From: Galaxea fascicularis
Lineage: Eukaryota; Cnidaria; Anthozoa; Scleractinia; Euphylliidae
DNA length: 64,000 nucleotides
Direction of reading: 5' to 3'
Assembly: GCA_948470475.1 (NCBI GenBank)
Contig: OX419342.1
Span: forward strand, 185,001 to 249,000
Below, piece after piece: positions 1-11,849 of this stretch. Below the pieces are notes generated by a model. It was not told the origin of the DNA. It saw only the letters and a program-made list of their open reading frames with translations, and searched no databases. Positions within the stretch are counted from its first letter, which is position 1; the number at the start of each line of letters is the position of its first letter. Made by a program: the position numbers and the translations under genes.

Positions 1-126
1 CGCAAGACAAGCGCAGTGAGACGCCTTGATTTACCGACTAACAAGACTACGCTTAACCTATTCCCAACGCTGCACGGTGATTATATGGAGACAATTAATG
101 GCTACAAGAACGATTTATTGTGGTAG
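1..126 (+). CDS. Possible C-terminal end of a gene that begins left of the window
   Basis: Frame 1 stays open from the first base for 41 codons and closes with TAG at 124-126. The peptide is hydrophilic and ends in GYKNDLLW, with a TNKTTLNLFP stretch in the middle. The composition looks more like protein than the surrounding AT-rich DNA. No domain was recognised and no splice acceptor is visible because the frame runs off the window edge. It could be a last exon or a chance open frame; the short length makes both possible. Confidence 0.3.
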   Translation, partial: RKTSAVRRLDLPTNKTTLNLFPTLHGDYMETINGYKNDLLW

Positions 127-917
127 ATAAAGTACGGTCAGTTTTTTAATGTTCAAGACTAAATTTTCCTTTAGATTTGTCAATATGTCCTTGGCTCCAT
201 CTAACTACACATTTGGAACATCTGTATTATGCCATATTTCCTTGGAAATGACTTGCCTTGTTGAACCGCAACTTACAACACGGCGATCAGTCATTTCATT
301 TCGTTGCTTTAAATTCCTCCGCGATACGTATTGCCGGGTAGCAAGTTGCTACCATTGGCGTGGTGGTGATGTTTCCTGCACATGCTCGAGTGCCAGTTTT
401 AATCGTAAGCTTTTGTATAAATAAATATAAAGCCTACCTGATTCTGTTGGTGGCGAATCTTAATCACAGAACAGTATCTACAATGTCCAGCGGGGAATTC
501 ACTCACTTGAGGCCGTAATGCCAGAAATACTTAGAGATTACCACAATAAGCAACTGAAGTAATTCTTCAACTAAAATGTCTCGATTAACACATTTTGCTT
601 GCACCTTAAGATTTCATTAATATGGGAATGATGCCAAGAGGTAACGGGTTGCAGTATTCAAGTTAAGAAGCTCATTAATTTTTACGAGTTGCGGATGTCC
701 TGCGCAATTAGCAGAATGTGTTTAAATAACACCTACTTCGCAGTAACTGTGAGCAGTCGTGCCAAAACATTGACAGATTTTTGTTCATCTAAATTGATTG
801 AAAAATGTTATGATAATATGCCTGAATAAACGGACCTCATATTTTTACCTACATGCCTTTGTGCAATTAGTTCACACTGTGCACTGGAGAGTAATTAATC
901 AGTGTACCTACTTTTAA
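127..917. other. Gene-free stretch
   Basis: No gene, RNA or clear repeat was recognised. The only long open frame (149-424) has no family resemblance and no splice or promoter context. Confidence 0.5.
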
Positions 918-1345
918 TGGTTTGAAATTTTAACGCAGGCATAAAACAGAACAGACTTTCGTCTCAACTGAATCGATGTACTGCGCTGATGAAACCGAGT
1001 CGAGTGATTTCTCTCTTTTTGAATAAATACTGATTTACAACAAGCACACAGTATAAAACAGCTGCCAGTTTAAAGCAAACTCTCCATTTGATTAAAAGCT
1101 TAATACAGCTTATCGGAAGAGAAATAATTCTTGGTTTGAAATTTTAACGCAGGCATAAAACAGAACAGACTTTCGTCTCAACTGAATCGATGTACTGCGC
1201 TGATGAAACCGAGTCGAGTGATTTCTCTCTTTTTGAATAAATACTGATTTACAACAAGCACACAGTATAAAACAGCTGCCAGTTTAAAGCAAACTCTCCA
1301 TTTGATTAAAAGCTTAATACAGCTTATCGGAAGAGAAATAATTCT
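918..1345. repeat. Perfect 214-bp tandem duplication
   Basis: Bases 918-1131 and 1132-1345 read identically over all 214 positions by eye. Both start TGGTTTGAAATTTTAACGCA and end GAGAAATAATTCT. A T-rich run (about 1346-1360) follows the second copy. No open frame spans the unit. Zero visible divergence means either a very recent duplication or an assembly artefact. Confidence 0.95.
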
Positions 1346-1360
1346 TTCTTTTTTTTTTTT

Positions 1361-3400
1361 ATCCTATTTATCCAGGTTTTATAAAAGGCCTTCAAAGATC
1401 GACTCCAAAACGGCCTAGGCATCGGTTGTAATTAATTATCAGACCCAACACAAGTCTGTTTAGTTCAAAGTTACACATCATAACGACAAACATTCTCTTT
1501 TTTGTTTTAGTTTTTTGTTGCATTGCATGTTTAGGAAATTTAGCAAAGGTTTGTTTAATTTTACCCGCAGAGTACATTTTGTTTGAAACGTGAGAATTTA
1601 TTTATAACACCGAAACTGATTTGAAAACCTCTTCTGCTGTCGGTCGCAGTACAATGCAAATGTACATGTACATCCACATGTACATCATCGTCCAGTTACA
1701 AACACGACCTGTCTACGAGACTCATGTGTGTGGTGTCAGTTTGATGCTAAGATATCGTCAATGCGTAAGTACACATGCACCATCCCGGAAGGAAGCTGGA
1801 CTGGCGGCTGTGGCAACTTGGCACTAAGCTGTTCTGTAGGAACGCCTCCTACTCGCTAGGGAGAAGGAAGAAATGTTGTGTGCGTGTTTACAGCTAACAT
1901 AAGATCATTATTTAAGTCTTCTGCAACATGACCGTGTATGATTATATACAACATTGTCGGTAAGCCTATTGACCGCTCGTCGCTGTTCGAGGCTCCTCAA
2001 TCCGAGCTCGTTGATAATCTGCGATACACTTGCATCCCAACTATAAACATTCAATAACAGGAACAAAGAAATTGGCATCTAATGTCAGTTACCATTACAA
2101 CACTAAGCTCACTGGATGGGATACTAATTCATTACAGGTTATCATATGGCTTCCACAAGCATTTTTTTTTTACCGGAATCTAGTAATACAACCTGTTAAA
2201 GAGAACAGATTTGAAGAAGACTGAGTTGTTCTTTTATTAGGAAATCAGACGACGGCACAACCACTAACCGCCAGATAAGGGGTCCACTAGCCCAGTAAAC
2301 TACACAACCACTGCACAACCTTACTTGCACCAGATTCTGATAATATAACAACTACCTTGCTTACAAACTTAGTATACGAACTGTTGTTACCCAGATTTAT
2401 TTGGGATTTACACTTAGCTGAGAAAAGGTGCTTTTGAAGGGGAATGATGTTTTCAACAGAAATGTTCCACAAATTGAAGCGATATGGTTAGCTTACTTCT
2501 TAATTAGCGGATCCAGTGAGGAAGTTAACTTTAAAGGAAAAGTATTTCGCAGCCCTGGACGACAAGACAACAGAAGCCTACGAACACAACACAGGAACTA
2601 CAACTTCTGAACCACGCGTACGTGAGTTCTCCAAGTCAACCGTGTAGAGCTAATTAAAGTACGTAAAGAAAGTTAGGGAAGAGAAGGAGGGATGCCCTAA
2701 AAGGATATAGTTTGGCAGGAAAAGATATGCACTATTTATGGCAAGAATAATGAATACTGTCCAGTAAACATTGCTGACTTTTTTTAATTTTGCACTTCTG
2801 CAATACTTGGTAACTTTGGAAGACGTAATTTCATCACATTGCAAGAGAAAACAGCAGAAGTTTACTTTGATACACAGCAAGTAAAGGAATCTGACTTGTG
2901 CTGTGATCATAATGGTCTTTCTCACAACAAACGCTCGTCCCTTTCAACCAGTATGATTTCCTGTTCGTATAAAAACGTATTCTATATTGAAATACATTTT
3001 ACAAAAGCTGTAAAGATTGAAATAATGGCCACTTTTACAATGAAGACGTACAACGGAGAGAGGAGCAACTTCTTTGAAAAACTAAATATCTCAGATGGAA
3101 AACGGAACAAGTGCTATTTTGGAGCCTGAAAGAAGTCGTGAAACTCCGTTCACTCAGTTGTGACGCCCTTTTAGGGGTTATCGAGATACGAGATATTTAG
3201 GTGGGATATTTGTTGGGAACATTAACAGAAAGAAATTCTGAGATATCGAACATCAAAGTTGTCACTTTTTAAAATAACAAAATGGTCTAAAATAGGTTCA
3301 TTGATTAATTTTGAAGGCGCAATAAGTGAAAAAATATAATTGCCAATGCGATTATTTGTATTTTGCATCAAACATTGACAATACCTGGCAATATCTAGGC
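1361..3400. other. Gene-free stretch
   Basis: Several unrelated short open frames occur here, none with a recognisable product. Simple CATGTACATG-type repeats lie near 1660-1690. Nothing functional was identified. Confidence 0.45.
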
Positions 3401-3535
3401 TCGATTACCAGCCGCTGCTTCGGGAAATGAGCCCGCGCTCACCCCCCCCGAAGAGACGGCTGGAAGCGTGTATGAGGCATTGTTGACTTCTACCAATCAG
3501 AAGCTCGCCTGCTCAAATCGAGCAGGCAGCATAAA

Positions 3536-3832
3536 TTGTTTTTTTCCAGAGCAAATCTCAAAATGACGGATACGAAGGTGTTGTTTGATTTGGCGTGTGA
3601 TCGTATCTTAGGGCATTTTAAAGAGGAAAACGTGAAAGTTTTGCAACGTAAAGCCTCAAAGAAGCTGGTAAATGGTGAAGATGTGTTCGTCATTCAACCG
3701 ACTGGGTCAAGAAAGTCACTTATTTTCCAATCTGCGCCGATGATGTTTGACATCGTCATGAAGACGACTTTTAAATCCATTGCTGTTGTGACTTCACCTC
3801 TGACTTCGCTAATGCAAGATCACGTGAGATAA
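3536..3832 (+). pseudogene. RecQ-family helicase N-terminal fragment, dead
   Basis: The frame from the internal ATG at 3563 encodes about 89 residues resembling the start of a RecQ/BLM-type DEAH helicase. They include a nucleotide-binding loop reading QPTGSRKSLIFQ and a later VVTSPLTSLMQD segment (motif Ia region). In active RecQ enzymes the Walker A loop is TGSGKS; here the invariant glycine before lysine is arginine. The frame stops straight after QDHVR, and no later helicase motifs follow. The fragment is therefore truncated and probably inactive. Isolated RecQ-like pieces of this sort can be carried by DNA transposons, but no terminal repeats were found, so that origin is inference. Confidence 0.65.
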
Positions 3833-3869
3833 CATGTGTTTGGTGACTGATGACATTCCTGTTGGCCAG

Positions 3870-6800
3870 TAACGATGCAGAAATTAAATTTTGAACTTAC
3901 GTCACAACACGATCGGGCGCTCAAGCGTCAAAACGTCTCTTCTGAGGGAGGATACTCCGGACCCGAGTGAGCGGCGGAAATCGAGCCTCCCCGAGTTTGT
4001 CATTATGCAGTACCCAAACATATTACCCGCAACGACGTCATCAGTACAGCCTTGCATTATAGGGGTACAAACCACAGGAATTAACGGGATACGGGATAGT
4101 TAGGCAAAAAATTAATGGAATACGGGATACTCAACTCCCCACCCCCTCCCCTTAAAGGAACCTCAGTTGTCGGAACATTTGGTCATCTCTACGCAGCTCA
4201 ATGCGTCGCTAAGATCAGCATCAAATTAGAGTCTATGAGGTTTATCAGGCAGAAAGTTAAATGATTTGTTTGTGTACCGGCGTTTTGTATGAGCCTAGTA
4301 ACCTTGGCTGCGTCTTAGAAAACTAGGCCTTGCTTCATTTGAGTACGCAAACAAAACCAAAAAAGGAAGAAATTTTGGCTTTAGAAAGATTCCAGCTGTC
4401 ACAATTAGACTCCGAGACGACATGCACATTATTAATACCAACAGCCTACCTAAATGTTATTTTTTAAATATTTTGTCTTTTACCAAACGTAATGAGGAAT
4501 TGAAATGATATTCCTTTCACTAGTCACTTTAAGATTAAAAAATCCCTTAATCTTAATTTAATGCTTCATTTGGTGCTAAAGAGCAGTCACGAAAAAAGTC
4601 AGTCCATATTATTCCCGGGTGTATCCTCTCCGAAAGGAGCTGTTTTTCAGGTTACACATTTTACTATCGGGGAAGTGTTTTACTAAATGCTACGTACTCT
4701 CCTTAGCAACCAAAAAACAACAGCTACAAAATATCCGTTTAGCAAACAATTCACCGATTAAACACGCGAAAAACAGCAGTTGAATCAAGATAAGTCACTA
4801 CATATTTTGCTTAGCCGTATTGTATCATTTTCCCATGTAACCAGCATTGTGTTCGCTTGAATTGGAGCCAACCGTGTCACCAGTAAATAATTCTTTGAAC
4901 TCAGAATCAAAGTATAGTTCAACTGATAGAATCTTTCTCTGCAACTGAAGCTTCATCGACATGTAAAAACGGTTGACTTTCTACATTCGGGTAAACAAGG
5001 CAACCATGCACCAATCTTTCTTGTATTTTTCGATGAAAAAGCATCGAGGGTGACCTGATCGTGTCGATGTGAATATCAAACGAGTGCTTTTTTTTAGGAA
5101 ATGAAGCAAGTTTACGTTATGTTTTTGGCTTATTTCATTTACCTTCGACGGTGTTATGCTAATTTTAGTTTCACAGACCCTTGCTTATGAAAGGAAATTG
5201 CAAAGATCCGCTCAATTATGAGTATCTTTTAACCTTTTCCAATGCTTAAAGAACATTTCTTTTCAAGTCTTAAGAATTAACACTGCCCATTGGACTACTG
5301 TAAAAGTAATCACTAACGGAACTCGGACAACTCTTGAACTGAGAGCCGGCCAAGATGATTAACAAAACTCATTTTTATTCATTTCTCGTTGTATTCATAA
5401 ACAAACAAAGCAAGCCACTTTTATTTGAGTTGTGGCTAGAGGGAGGTTTACTTGTTAATAGCCATCTATTAAAGATCCATAGTTTTGAGTCAAAATCTTC
5501 AGGAAAATTTCAAAGAATAATATTCAATAAGTCCTTTGCTTGCATATAATAATACTACAGGTGCACAACTGCCGATTGGTAGAGTTAGTCGTAATTACAG
5601 TGCATGTTCGACAGTGCACGTTTTATATTCGAGTACAAATTCGTTCTACCCAGCCTGGCAAATAACCGGTAGATCGTATTACACGAGCTTGAAGTCTGTC
5701 TAAAGATTGTACACTGAAGGTAGATTTTAAAAGTCTATTAGAAAGTACAACTCAGTTTCCGTCTGTACCAACTTATAAAAAAGGCAGTGTTTATCGGGAC
5801 ACATATTAAGCCGATTCATTTCAATATTGATAGTTACGTCTATTTCAGTATGATCGCTAAACAGATGAGCAAGAGTCGATCTCATGCTAAGAACAGAACG
5901 TCCAAAACTAACAATAAACAGAGATATCGCGTCTCTAAACAAGCAGTTAAAATATTAATACTACTTCTGGAATAAGCGCGATCAAAATATCTATAAATGA
6001 ACGTTTAAAATGAACAACAACTGAACTCACCTTTGTGAGGATGTCAGTTTTCCAAGTCTGTTCTCTGATGTCACTTCTGATGGACTGGCACTGTTTAGGT
6101 CTTCTTATTTGTCATGTTTAACGTTGCTTCCCTCTTCTTTGATTCACTGAAAACAGGAAGTCACGAAATAAATCTTTAAAACGACTGAAACGGGCTTTCC
6201 TTCGAGATTACAGCGCACTTAGCGACACGGTTAGACACCCGACGGAAAGTTGTAAGATTATGTGGGATTACTGGCCAGATGATAGTTATGATTGAACTCT
6301 GATAATTAGCCCTAAGGTGCAATGAAAAGCTGACAAAAGGAAGGCAAGGTGGTAAAAACAGCTTCCGATAAAACTTTTTCAGTTCCAGATAGAATGCAAA
6401 GAAATACCATATCTGTCGCATGTAGTTTTCTCGTTAACCTCTTTGCGCAGCATGGTAGAGCAAGTTAACAACTACCTGTCGTGATAGAAAATATTTTTTT
6501 CCACGAATGTTCGTGGGGAATCTCGTTCGCTCAAGCAATCCGCCTAACTGGCCAACTCGACCACCAGAAACGTCAACACTCGTTGAATTTCTTATCTTCA
6601 GCTAGGGTACTGCCGGAAGTTAGGCTAAACAATACGCACAGTTTAAACAATTACAGCCGGACAGCCTGCTAAAAAAGCAAAGAGAAAAGTGTCTCTAAAA
6701 CACACACAAAAAATGAATATTTTAAAGGCAATTTTCCGTCATTTAATATCTTCTTTTCTCATAATCTCAGCGAACGGGCATCCTTTGATCAACCGTCTTA

Positions 6801-7340
6801 GCTTTGATGTTATTGGTCCACAATTTTAAAGCTTGTGGCTCCAACTGAGCTAAACGAAACAGAAGTTCGGTTATCACGGAATGCAAATTTTCTTGCCGTC
6901 ATATAGCAGTGTTATTAATGATTTATTTTTGTTTAAATTTGTTTTATCGCTCTATTCAGCGTAATATAAAGGACTGATACAATCGAAGATAATGATAGGT
7001 AGATGCCAAGCAACCTACCAGCGTCAGCGCCATTAAACTTAAGGCTGACGTTGTATTTTGACTTAGAGAACAGTTCGAGAAAACACGATTAGGACGGGCG
7101 CTCCAAAAATTTTTAATTCTTGATGGTTAGAAAGGAAAAATTAAATCTACGGAGATGCTTGCATGTAAACCTGTTAAATTTCCCTATCGTCCATTTTTCT
7201 CGAGGGAAAGTCAGGTTTCATGACGAATTCATGACGGTCAAACATTAGATGACTACCGATCTCATTTCAAGTTAAGGTGGTTATGGAGTCTTTTTTGACA
7301 CTATGGAGTTTATTTAATTCATTCTAGTTTATTTAACAGG
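3870..7340. other. Gene-free stretch
   Basis: About 3.5 kb without a recognisable gene. Open frames at 5355-5549, 5787-5975 and 6481-6672 are short, overlap on both strands and match nothing known. Confidence 0.4.
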
Positions 7341-7364
7341 CGAGGGAAACCTACTAGTAACTGG

Positions 7365-7801
7365 AAGGAAGGAAGGAGGAAGGAAGGAATCTTGAGAAGA
7401 GTCACATCAAACGTGTGACTTTACAATGCTTTTTCTGTGTGGTGAGCAAAAGCTTGTACAGGCGCTATCAGTCCATTATTGATCCCACCCATCCCACCCG
7501 ACTCATACAGCAGATAGATCACCACACCGTGGACTACGTCCCGTACTCTTTTCGAACAGTGTGCGAGTTCTTTAACATCCCTGACAGATTATAGGAACAA
7601 GTGTTGTGATACGGGAACTCCGGTTTTATCGTCCTTATCCGAGAAGACTAGAAAGTCGAACCGTTTGTAGATGTTATTACAAAGGCAGCACTTTTTCCTC
7701 AGACTCTGAGTGTAGGTCCGGCCGGGGTTTGAACCCGCGACCTCCCGCACGGTAGTCCGATGCTCTACCAACTGAGCTAACCGCTCGCTTTTGTGAATCA
7801 C
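7365..7801 (-). mobile_element. tRNA-derived SINE with TTCC-type tail
   Basis: Read on the minus strand, bases about 7793-7720 carry a tRNA-like head. It has an A box (TAGCTCAGTTGG) and a B box (GGTTCAAACCC) at normal tRNA spacing, but the acceptor ends do not pair into a proper stem. A body of about 300 bp follows and ends in a GGAAGGAA microsatellite at 7365-7388. This fits an RNA polymerase III-transcribed SINE. Part of the body recurs in the other orientation at about 35690-35935, including the segment ending ACATCTGCAAATGG. The minus-strand open frame over the head is an artefact of the SINE. Confidence 0.8.
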
Positions 7802-10800
7802 TCCCGCGCGTATTGATGGAAAAAAAAACTTTTTTATCGATTCATAATTGTCATCACCAGGAGCAATTCCGCCGAGTCAGTAAATCGATATTTTTTTCAG
7901 TTTAATTACAGCAGCTCAGAGAAAAAAGCAACAGTCAAAGGCAATGGTCAACTCAAATTATGAAAGGATTAGGGGATGAATCGGATGAATTGCCTCTATT
8001 CTACTGGTAAAACATAATTAGGTCACTGGTTATTTAAGAGACACACATAATTTTTTATACATATAGAAATTAAAAGTAATACGAATAACAGTGAAACGAA
8101 AAGTTGAAAAACTTTTAGGAATTTTTTGTTAAAATTGTAGAGTGTAGCTCAAACGCAGCCGCTTCAAGAGAAAAGACTCTGGGCTACGCATGGTTTTATG
8201 ACGACTTCAGCTTTTTCAATAAGAGTTTCTACTGACCCAGTAAAAAATTGAGAACCCAAATCAATCAATTTGACCAAAAAACTGCACTTAATACGTTCGG
8301 CGACCAAAAATGATTAAAACGTTTGTTCGATTCGCATGTAAGTTAGAGAAGGTTTCTGTAAATTAGAAAAGTTTTTCAAACATAATTCCGATTTCGTGCA
8401 ATCAAAACGCCGGATTTTGCTGTCTCAACCAATATTTTTTATGTCAGTTCGATGTTAATTTGAACTGATGAAAGACCCGAGTAAATCTTTGTATTATGGA
8501 GATGCTATCCACAAATTGAGGAAACCCGATTTTCAGTTACTTTTAGTGTGTGACACTATTAAAATCTGTCTCGATCCCTGTTCTGTCACTGAGAAAATCT
8601 TGCTCCATCCTCGGAAAGAGGAAAAATCAGACCTTTTACCCCTAAAAAACCACTCTCTTTGTGATCTAAATTAAATACTTTTAAGTAACAAAATGGACTG
8701 GGATCAGAAAATTCAAACACTGTCAAACCTGTCTCTTGAGAGATGTTCTTGGCTGAGAAAACCATACCAGCGGCACTGTTCAATGAACAGAATTGTTGAC
8801 GTTCGACAATGTGAAAAGGCTTGATTTTTAAAAATCAAATTAACAAAACAGCATTATTTTGGTTGTCCTGGAACCCGTTTGGCACCGTTTTTCTTGTTCT
8901 TTTTAGATCTGCGACACAGAGCAACTTGATTGCGGCGAAATAATATGACCAACTTGTATTTGTCTAGCACTAATTACGCCAGGCTGCCTCATTAAAAAGC
9001 GGAATAATATATCGGAAATGGGCGTAAGTACCAATGAAATTCGCCACTTTCAGTCTTTTGTTTGCGATCATTGCTGCTTTTCAGATCAAAAACCTTTGAG
9101 AATGACGTACGTTAAAAAAACCTGTGTTCAAAGTAATACGAGAAAACAGATGCTGACAGAACAGAATCGAAACCGAAAAAATCTCGAGAAGCGCAAGTGT
9201 TGAAAAAGCTAAAAGTTAAATTGATCGGGTTGTCACAAGTCCTATGGATAGCAACCGCCTGTGGTTTGGTAATGATCTCTTAACTGAGAGATTTAAGTTT
9301 TCTATAATTAAAATGAGCTGTTTTGATTTTGAGGGATTTCAACGACTCAACCCCGATTTTAACAAAGGACGAAGTTACTGCAGATGACTGTAAGTGATAT
9401 AACCCGACTGGCCCGGTTTCTTTTTAGTCGCGAGGGAACGTGGTGAAAAAAGTTGGCGTTTCTTACAGAATACACCTATTTCAGCTGATGTAAAATACTC
9501 AGCAATGATAGAAAGAGCCTTGACATGGACGTTGATGACGAGACGTTTAGTCCACAACTCTCGTCAAAGCCAAGGATAGCTTTTTGTTCTAATCGGCTTT
9601 AGTATATTTGAGAGCAGCCATCTAGTTTCTTGAGAAAAGATACGGTGTTCTGTAACAGTATCTACAGATACTGATGTAAAATAGCAGCTCATTTACATTT
9701 GTCATTTCCGGCAGTAGCTCATACGGGAACGAGGCAGTGAGAAAATGTACGCAAAACAATCTCCGACAGTCTACACTAGAATAATTTGTGAGGTGACGCA
9801 TTTCTCATCAGAAACGGAACCTCAATAAGTTCTAACCTGAGCATAGTACTATTTTCACATGCAGGAAGCTTATTTTATCTCTTGCTATAAAATCCAAAAT
9901 TCCGTGCAGGGTAAGCCCGAGGTTTCTGAAGCTTTTCTTGACATAATTTTCTTGTGCATGATAGTCCAGTTTTGTTGGGCTTGTTTTATATTTGTTATCT
10001 ACTGACCTGCTCAGTTCGTCAAAGACCTACGCCTGCATGCGGACGTCTTCTATTTCGTACCCAGTAAAGTCAGACCCACTTACATTGGCGGGTGAATCCC
10101 CCAATCACCCACAAACTCCAATTTACGAGTGTGGTTGACTGTGAGGTTCAGTAAATCGTTGACTATTGACAACACTGATCGTTCCTAATCTTAAACTGGT
10201 GCCAATGATTAAATAGACCGCAAAAGAGTCGGGTTTTTTCTTGCTCCAAAGTCTTTGCAAGGCGCAAAGCGCAGGCTTGATTCTCCGAATCGCTCTTAGT
10301 CTGAATCACCCCAAGCGCGAAGTACGCTAGACTGCGAACATAAAACATTTAGTATTTCTTGGAAACAAATATTTCAGACGTGATTAACCGCAAAGAAATA
10401 TTTTAGAAAAACATTTTTCTTACAGCGGTCCTTAGCTTCCACTGAGGTGGCAGCGATAGTTGTAAATACACTCCCTAAGATAGCTATTAAAATCTGCTTC
10501 AGCTGCAGGGGGCATTCTTACCAAAGCTGATTGAAACCATGTATTGTCAGAAACACACTGGAAAGGCGCGAGGGTTAATATCCAAAAACAATCGTCTGGT
10601 TACAAGAGTTGAGACCAACGGTCTGGTGACACTTATACTACAGTGTTAATGAGGTTTTAGCTTAATTATTTGTTGACTTCCTAACTTACCTATTAGTTTA
10701 CGATACAGTTTGTCCGAATAAAGTTCTCAACAATCACCGACATTGTGGGGCCAAGCCTTCTTAAATAAAATATAAGCTATGACTGTGGAAGTTCAATGAA

Positions 10801-11040
10801 GCCTTTGCGTATGCTGTATATCATTTCATACACACCTATTCTATTGTTTAAAGCGGGCCGACAAACACACTTATTGCAAAAACGATTATCTTACTGACAC
10901 AGCTAAGGGCGCTCATTAATGAGTACAGGATAGCTTACTGCAGTAGGAAAGCTTGTTGACAAAGCGCCTTCCAAGAGGGGCAACGCGATTATCAGGATGA
11001 CGATGTTAAATTGAATCATTGAGAATTTTACTTTAATGTA
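7802..11040. other. Gene-free stretch
   Basis: Only scattered short open frames on both strands, none recognised. Confidence 0.4.
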
Positions 11041-11072
11041 AATTGACAACCGTACAGGGATTTTAAAAGCTG

Positions 11073-11099
11073 GCGTTTCGAGCGTTAATCCTTCGTCAG
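11073..11099 (-). ncRNA. Degenerate hammerhead-type ribozyme motif
   Basis: The minus strand reads CTGACGA, a poorly paired stem II region, then GAAACGCC. The catalytic boxes CUGANGA and GAAA are intact. The expected cleavage triplet after ACGU is altered (GCC instead of GUC). Flanking GCU and AGC could form a short stem I. It is probably a decayed Penelope-type retroelement end. Confidence 0.4.
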
Positions 11100-11259
11100 A
11101 GCGAATCAATTCAATGTTGCTTAACCAGAATGTTTTTCTGTCTCGTTTATTTGGCTGTACCCATACAAGCACAGAAACACCACCGCAAAAGTTGTGACTG
11201 TTGCCAGATTAAATCGTCACTTTAATTTCTATCATTGCAATTTACGCTGTCTCGGGTTA

Positions 11260-11704
11260 TCAGTTAAAACGGCTATAATTTTCATGTAATTCATTAAATA
11301 AGTATTCATTGCAAAACAATTTTGATGGCTTTCCTTTCCATTCATTTTGGCGGATCAAATCATGGTATTTTCGCTGCGTCCGTGGCCGTAACTCCTGCTT
11401 TATGGCCAGTATATAGCCGGGTTTTCCACCCATTTTTTTTAAGAGTTCTTTGTGAATATCAGAAAGAATTCTTGGTGAAATCTCCGAAATTTCAGAAATC
11501 GTAGGCGTGAATAACAAGGTTCATTGTCTTACCTAAGGTAGAAGTACTTGAATTCGTCCTTGTAAAATTAATGTACACAATCAAACAGCTTGAAACGAAA
11601 AATACGCGACTGGATCGCGGGAAATCGGTTGTGAAGTAAAATGGAAGCAAGTTTGTTTGGATTTCTTCAGAGCACTTTGCGTGAAATTTTAAAAATAGTT
11701 TCAC
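11260..11704 (-). other. Two overlapping unassigned open frames
   Basis: Minus-strand frames 11517-11260 (85 codons) and 11704-11492 (70 codons) overlap. The first has a lysine/arginine-rich, protein-like composition (LKKMGGKPGY, RPRTQRKYHDL). They sit between two hammerhead-type motifs, so they could be remnants of a retroelement protein. No reverse transcriptase or endonuclease motif was identified and the product is unknown. Confidence 0.2.
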
Positions 11705-11812
11705 TGCTCCATAAAAGTGCCAAAAACAAAATACTAATTTTACATAGTTGAAGATTCGATTGAGGCCTTACACTACTGTAAAGTTGATGTTAAAATTGTT
11801 CAAAACGTTCAA

Positions 11813-11839
11813 GCTTTCGCCGATCTACGGCATCATCAG
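11813..11839 (-). ncRNA. Hammerhead-type ribozyme motif
   Basis: The minus strand reads CTGATGA, then TGCCGTAGATCGGC, then GAAAGC. The middle segment folds into a perfect GCCG/CGGC stem II with a UAGAU loop, and both catalytic boxes match the hammerhead consensus. A self-complementary AGCU directly after GAA could act as the tiny stem III of a dimer. Stem I pairing is weak, so activity is doubtful. Confidence 0.45.
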
Positions 11840-11849
11840 GGATAAGAAA

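Noticed and set aside
973..1008. CTGATGAAACCGAG in the tandem repeat as a hammerhead core
   Set aside because: CTGATGA is present but no stem II and no GAAA box at the right distance follow, unlike the four retained motifs.
7589..7801. 70-codon minus-strand frame and a possible true tRNA gene
   Set aside because: The frame overlays the SINE. The tRNA-like head lacks a pairing acceptor stem, so it is not a functional tRNA gene.
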